From Mycobacterium sp. (lineage in GTDB: Bacteria; Actinomycetota; Actinomycetes; Mycobacteriales; Mycobacteriaceae), in the NCBI GenBank assembly GCA_025965975.1, contig JAOPVX010000162.1, positions 1 through 47,592 on the forward strand: a stretch of 47,592 nucleotides of DNA. The letters are read 5' to 3'. Under the pieces are notes generated by a model, which saw only the letters and a program-made list of their open reading frames with translations, was not told where the DNA came from and did no database searches. The position numbers and the translations under genes were made by a program. This document shows, one piece after another, positions 43,547 through 47,592 of the stretch (positions are counted from its first letter, which is position 1; every line of letters begins with the position of its first letter).

Positions 43547-45172
43547 ATGAGCGAATGGACCATCGGCGCGGTTCTCGACGCCATTGCTGAGACCGTTCCA
43601 GACCGCACGATGGCCGTCTGCGGGGACCGTAGGAGCACCTTTTCTGAGTCGGCGGAGCGGACGCGGCGGTTGGCGAATTTCCTCGCCAGCAAGGGATTTG
43701 GGGCCCACCGTGAACGGGACAGCCTTCAGCGGTGGGAGTGCGGGCAGGACCGTGTCGCGCTGATCATGCATAACGACCTTTACCCCGACATGGTGATCGG
43801 GTGCCTGAAGGCGCGCGCCGTACCGGTGAACATCAACCACTACTACACCCCTCGTGAAATAGGCGAGCTGCTCGACTACGTCAAGCCGCGAGGCGTCATC
43901 TACCACCGCTCGCTCGGCGCAAAGTTCGCCGATGTGTTGCCTCCCGACGGCACAGACTTGCTGGTGTCAATCGACGATGGAAGCGCGGTCCCTGAGCTCC
44001 CGGGCGCAGTCACGCTGGAAGCGGCGTTGGCGCAAGGGGATACCGACCACGAGATCACAGCCTCGCCAGACGACTTGATCATGATCTGTACGGGCGGAAC
44101 CACCGGCCGGCCCAAGGGCGTGTTGTGGCGGCAGTCCGACATGTACGTGATGTCGATGAACGGCGCCGACCACGCATCCGTCGACGAGATTCAGGCAAAT
44201 GTGCGCAACGGCGGCTCGCCGTGGTTCGCGGTGTCACCGCTCATGCATGCGGCGGGGATGTGGACCGCGTTCGCGGCAGTCATGAACGGGCTGCCGGTGA
44301 TCTTGTACGACACCCGCAACAGATTCGATCCGCGGACGGTCCTCGAAACCGCCGAGCGGGAAAAGGTCGGAATGATGACGATGGTCGGCGACGCGTACGC
44401 CGGCCCGATCGTCGAAGAACTGCAACGATGTTCGTACGATCTCTCCTCCTTGGTGGCGATCGGGACGGGCGGTGCGGCGACCAATCCGAAGTACCAGCAT
44501 GCGCTGATGGAGGCCATCCCGCAGGTCACCCTGATCAACGGCTACGGGTCCTCAGAAACCGGGAATATGGCGTTCGGGCACAGTAGGCGGGGCAGCCGGA
44601 CCGAGACCTTCCAGTTCAGAGAGGGCGGCCTTGTTGTGTCCGAGGACTACACGCGGTTCCTCGAACCAGGCGACCGAGAGGTTGGTTGGGTGGCCCGTTG
44701 CGGCCGGATCCCGTTGGGCTACTTCAACGATTCTGACGCCACCCGCAAGACATTTCCCGAGGTGCAGGGTCAGCGTGTGGTGATATCGGGCGACCGGGCC
44801 GTCATGGAGGACGACGGCACGCTGCGGTTGTTCGGCCGCGATTCGCTGGTCGTGAACACCGGCGGCGAGAAGGTGTTCGTTGAGGAGGTCGAGGAGGTCT
44901 TGCGGGCCCATCCCGCGATCGCCGATGCGTTGGTGGTTGGCCGGCCAAGTGAACGCTGGGGTGAGGAAGTCGTCGCGCTGGTGGCGTTGCGCGATGGCGT
45001 TGATTTGGCGGAAGCCGCGCCCGGTTCACTTCACGCGCATTGCACGTCGGAATTGGCGCGGTTCAAGGCACCCAAGGAGTTCATCGTCGTGGAGGAGGTC
45101 CGCCGGCTTGGCAACGGTAAAGCGGACTATCAGTGGGCGAAAAGTGTTGCGACGCAGAAGGCAATGGCATGA
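43547..45172 (+). CDS. acyl-CoA synthetase (FadD-like)
   Basis: 541 residues. P-loop MICTGGTTGRPKGVLWRQSD, NGYGSSETGNMAF, SGDRAVMEDDGTLRLFGRDS, VNTGGEKVFVEEVEE and C-terminal Lys in RLGNGKADYQWAK. The P-loop TGGTTGRPKGVLW and following R(Q)SD belong to the mycobacterial FadD3/FadD19-type group active on steroid-derived or branched acids. A short insertion around residue 55 (FGAHRERDSLQRWECGQ) is unusual. 11 bp after the amidohydrolase and ATGA overlap with the next one. Confidence 0.93.
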   Translation: MSEWTIGAVLDAIAETVPDRTMAVCGDRRSTFSESAERTRRLANFLASKGFGAHRERDSLQRWECGQDRVALIMHNDLYPDMVIGCLKARAVPVNINHYYTPREIGELLDYVKPRGVIYHRSLGAKFADVLPPDGTDLLVSIDDGSAVPELPGAVTLEAALAQGDTDHEITASPDDLIMICTGGTTGRPKGVLWRQSDMYVMSMNGADHASVDEIQANVRNGGSPWFAVSPLMHAAGMWTAFAAVMNGLPVILYDTRNRFDPRTVLETAEREKVGMMTMVGDAYAGPIVEELQRCSYDLSSLVAIGTGGAATNPKYQHALMEAIPQVTLINGYGSSETGNMAFGHSRRGSRTETFQFREGGLVVSEDYTRFLEPGDREVGWVARCGRIPLGYFNDSDATRKTFPEVQGQRVVISGDRAVMEDDGTLRLFGRDSLVVNTGGEKVFVEEVEEVLRAHPAIADALVVGRPSERWGEEVVALVALRDGVDLAEAAPGSLHAHCTSELARFKAPKEFIVVEEVRRLGNGKADYQWAKSVATQKAMA

Positions 45173-46005
45173 CTCACAGAGCGATTGACTGCCTGATCAA
45201 CGTGCACTTCGGCGAAACCGACAAGCAGCTAACCTGGATGCTCAAGGTGCGTGACGACTACTTCAAGGGCCCAGAATCGATGTTCGCGCCGGTCGACCTT
45301 GCCGAGCTGCTCGACGAAATGGACGAGCAGGGCGTCGCGAAAGCCATCCTGATGGACAGCGTGGCGAAGCCGTCAGTGACCGCGCGTAAGTTCGTCGAAG
45401 CCAAGCCCGACCGGTTCGCGTTGGCGATGGGCGGGGTGAATCTGCTGCGGCCGATGCCCGCGCTGAGAGAACTCGGCGCGGTGGTCGCGGATCTTCCTGT
45501 GGCGTATGCCGTTGTGGGTCCCAGCTTCTGGGGTGACGGTCAATATCCGCCCAGTGACGCCGTTTACTATCCGCTCTACACCAAGTGCGCGGAGCTCGAG
45601 CTGCCACTGTGCGTCAACACCGGCATCCCCGGGCCGCCGATCCCCGGTGAGGTGCAGAACCCGATCCATCTCGACCGGGTCTGTGTGCGGTTCCCCGAAC
45701 TCAAGCTGTGCATGATCCATGGCGCCGACCCGTGGTGGGACATTGCGATCAGGCTGATGATCAAGTATGAGAACCTGCACCTCATGACGTCGGCATGGTC
45801 GCCCAAGCGGCTGCCCGAAAGCCTCATGCACTACATGCAGACCCGCGGATCCAACAAGGTGATCTACGCGTCGGACTGGCCGGTGCTCAAGATGCGCCGC
45901 GTCGTTCCCGAGGCCCTTGCGCTGGATCTGCCCGCCGACGTACTCGAGAACTATCTCTACAACAACGCACACGAATTCTTCTTCGGTGGCAAAGAGGAGC
46001 ACTGA
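45169..46005 (+). CDS. amidohydrolase-2 family protein
   Basis: 278 residues from ATG 45169. Compact ACMSD-like barrel: RAIDCLINVHFGE, where the DxH metal motif is NVH (Asn11, His13), VAKAILMDSV, PLCVNTGIPGPPIPGEVQNPIHLDRVCVRFPELKLCMIHGADPWWD with the usual His, and YASDWPVLKMRR with Asp236. Second family member in the same operon, only about two thirds the length of the first, and with a weakened metal site; it may have lost or changed metal binding. TGATG overlap with the following FadE. Confidence 0.87.
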   Translation: MTHRAIDCLINVHFGETDKQLTWMLKVRDDYFKGPESMFAPVDLAELLDEMDEQGVAKAILMDSVAKPSVTARKFVEAKPDRFALAMGGVNLLRPMPALRELGAVVADLPVAYAVVGPSFWGDGQYPPSDAVYYPLYTKCAELELPLCVNTGIPGPPIPGEVQNPIHLDRVCVRFPELKLCMIHGADPWWDIAIRLMIKYENLHLMTSAWSPKRLPESLMHYMQTRGSNKVIYASDWPVLKMRRVVPEALALDLPADVLENYLYNNAHEFFFGGKEEH

Positions 46006-47042
46006 TGGATCGTTACGAACTACGCAGACTCGACTACAGCCTCACGGAGGACCACCAGGCCCTGCAAGCCGCCTACAAGGATTTCTTCAAGACCCACTGT
46101 TCGATCGAAACGGTGCGGGCCGCTGAGGAGTCTGGGTTCGACAAGAGCCTGTGGGAACGGCTGTGCGCGATGGGGGCCACGACGATGGCGTTGCCGGAAT
46201 CCGTTGGCGGGGACGGGGCGACCCTGGTCGATCTGACGCTGGTGGCCGAGGAGATCGGCCGTTCGCTTGCGCCGGTGCCATGGATCGACCACGTCTGCAC
46301 GGCTCGGCTGCTCGCCCGCTTGGGTGCGTTGGAGGCCGACGTCACAAACGGCAAGCAGCTAGCCGCGTTTGATCCGCAACACGCTAACGTGTCCGGCGCC
46401 CGGCTGATCCCGACAGGCTCGATCGCCGACCAGATCGTGGTGCGCGACGGTGACGACGTTGTGCGACTGACCTTCGGCACTCGCCCGGCCAAGGTCGACA
46501 ACATCGGTCGGTTGCCGATGGCCTGGGTCGATCCCGCGTCGGCCGATAGCCGCACCGTGCTGGCCAGCGGCACCGAGGCGTCGGCGGAATACCAACGCGC
46601 GCTGGATGAATGGCGGGTGCTGACGGCCGCGGCGTTGGTGGGTCTCGTCGAGGAGACGATGACGATCGCCGCGGAGTTCGCCAAGACCCGCTACACGCTG
46701 GGTGTGCCGATCTCGACGTTGCAGGGCATCTCGCACCCCTTGGCGAATATCGCCATCACGGTGCACGGCGGGCGCAACCTCGCCCGCCGCGCGGCGTGGT
46801 TCTTGGACAACGAGCCCGACGAGCGGCCGGAGCTGGCGCCGTCGGCGTTCGTGTTCATGGCCGAGGAGGCGTCCAAGGCCGCGACGATGGCCGTGCATAT
46901 CCAGGGTGGACTTGGAGTTTCGGCGGAGGCGGCCGCTACCGCGTACCTGGTTCGGGCCCGAGGATGGGCGCTGGCCGGCGGCGACCCTGGTGCCAGCGCC
47001 AAATACATCGCTGAGATCGTCGCTGCTCGGGAAAGCAGGTAA
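46005..47042 (+). CDS. acyl-CoA dehydrogenase small subunit-like
   Basis: 345 residues from ATG 46005. FadE fold is divergent: YSLTEDHQALQAAYKDFFKTH, LCAMGATTMALPESVGGDGATLVDLTLVAEEIGR, RYTLGVPISTLQGISHPLANIAI, MAVHIQGGLGVSAEAAATAYLVRARGWALAGGDP. It lacks the FAD-contact TEPxxGS loop in the middle and has no Glu in the catalytic loop. Such degenerate subunits pair with a full-length partner, which is the gene at 47051 (8 bp after the stop). Confidence 0.85.
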   Translation: MDRYELRRLDYSLTEDHQALQAAYKDFFKTHCSIETVRAAEESGFDKSLWERLCAMGATTMALPESVGGDGATLVDLTLVAEEIGRSLAPVPWIDHVCTARLLARLGALEADVTNGKQLAAFDPQHANVSGARLIPTGSIADQIVVRDGDDVVRLTFGTRPAKVDNIGRLPMAWVDPASADSRTVLASGTEASAEYQRALDEWRVLTAAALVGLVEETMTIAAEFAKTRYTLGVPISTLQGISHPLANIAITVHGGRNLARRAAWFLDNEPDERPELAPSAFVFMAEEASKAATMAVHIQGGLGVSAEAAATAYLVRARGWALAGGDPGASAKYIAEIVAARESR

Positions 47043-47050
47043 GGGAGACA

Positions 47051-47592
47051 ATGGATTTCTCACGAGTTCAGCTGTCCGATGGCGATCAGGCCTTCCTCGA
47101 CGAGTCCCGCGACTTCCTGCGCACACACGTCACCGACGATGTTCTTCGCCGTGATCGCGAGACCGGCGACAACTTCGACGAGGGTGTGCATTTGGCGCTC
47201 GGCGCCGCGGGCTATCTTGCGCGCGACTGGAAGCCCGAATCCGACGGCGGCTTCAACCGCGTGCGGCGGCGAATCTGGGAGCTCGAGAAGCGACGCGCCC
47301 GCCTGCCCTGGGTGACGTCTGGCACCACGGCCATGATCGCGCGGTCGGTGGAGAAGTTCGGCTCACCCGAGCTGAAGGCCGAAGTCATGCCCCGGGTGTT
47401 CAGTGGCCATGTGCGGCTTTGCCTTGGATACACGGAGCCGGAGGGCGGCTCCGATGTCGCCACCTGTAAGACCCGCGCGGTGCGCGACGGTGACAGCTGG
47501 GTGATCAACGGCTCAAAGATGTTCACTACAGGCGCGCACAACTGCCAATACGTCTTCTTGATCACCAATACCGACCCCGATGCGCCAAAGCA
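47051..47592 (+). CDS. acyl-CoA dehydrogenase large subunit (3' part beyond right edge)
   Basis: 180 codons from ATG 47051 (AAGGGAG upstream) to the window edge. N-terminal FadE domains: DGDQAFLDESRDFLRTHV, then MIARSVEKFGSPELKAEVMPRVFSGHVRLCLGYTEPEGGSDVATCKT and SWVINGSKMFTTGAHNCQYVFLI, the canonical FAD-binding loop that the small partner lacks. The C-terminal domain with the catalytic loop is outside the window. Confidence 0.9.
   Translation, partial: MDFSRVQLSDGDQAFLDESRDFLRTHVTDDVLRRDRETGDNFDEGVHLALGAAGYLARDWKPESDGGFNRVRRRIWELEKRRARLPWVTSGTTAMIARSVEKFGSPELKAEVMPRVFSGHVRLCLGYTEPEGGSDVATCKTRAVRDGDSWVINGSKMFTTGAHNCQYVFLITNTDPDAPK

Overview
The window is high-GC actinobacterial DNA and almost certainly comes from a non-tuberculous, probably fast-growing Mycobacterium (Mycolicibacterium type). 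The signs are an MmpS/MmpL pair with a DUF732 secreted protein, many FadD/FadE/EchA-type genes, a mycofactocin-type short-chain dehydrogenase, and close relatives of M. tuberculosis Rv1354c (GAF-GGDEF-EAL), Rv1355c (moeY), Rv2964 (purU) and Rv0130 (MaoC-type hydratase). I saw no tRNA, rRNA, CRISPR array or insertion sequence.

Layout. 1-280 is the start of an alpha/beta hydrolase running off the left edge. 281-964 is a leader region with a textbook terminator and a short ORF with its own ribosome site. 965-4652 is a translationally coupled mmpS-mmpL-DUF732 operon. 4659-7560 holds a CaiB-type CoA transferase, which keeps only part of its first domain and has a C-terminal frameshift, and a limonene-monooxygenase-like flavoprotein. 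7564-14518 holds a DMT exporter, a two-subunit acyl-CoA dehydrogenase, a PAS protein, two related TetR regulators and an FAD protein. 14465-19210 (minus) is a three-gene operon: a putative N-acyl/acetyltransferase, an E1-like/nitroreductase fusion (MoeY type) and a c-di-GMP cyclase/phosphodiesterase. 19661-21080 has purU and a MaoC hydratase.

21084-27011 is a compact beta-oxidation locus: two SDRs, two acyl-CoA dehydrogenases, a thiolase and a GntR regulator around a divergent promoter with a 19-bp palindrome. 27184-34073 (minus) is a six-gene operon of three crotonase-fold proteins and three AMP-forming acyl-CoA synthetases, all overlapping or nearly so; the last synthetase is frameshifted. 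34161-47592 (mostly plus) adds a thioesterase, a GntR and a TetR regulator, three more crotonases (one frameshifted), a thiolase, an SDR, a DapA-like lyase, two amidohydrolase-2 proteins, a fourth acyl-CoA synthetase and a second heteromeric acyl-CoA dehydrogenase pair, cut by the right edge.

The right half reads as one catabolic island for a CoA-activated substrate I cannot name: activation by FadD-type ligases, dehydrogenation by FadE pairs, hydration or C-C cleavage by crotonases, amidohydrolases and the DapA-like enzyme, then thiolysis. Its promoters share a palindromic box (core TACAGTAT, best form TAGCNATACAGTATNGCTA), which suggests one local regulator. Three genes carry single-step frameshifts, so either decay or indel errors in the assembly must be considered.
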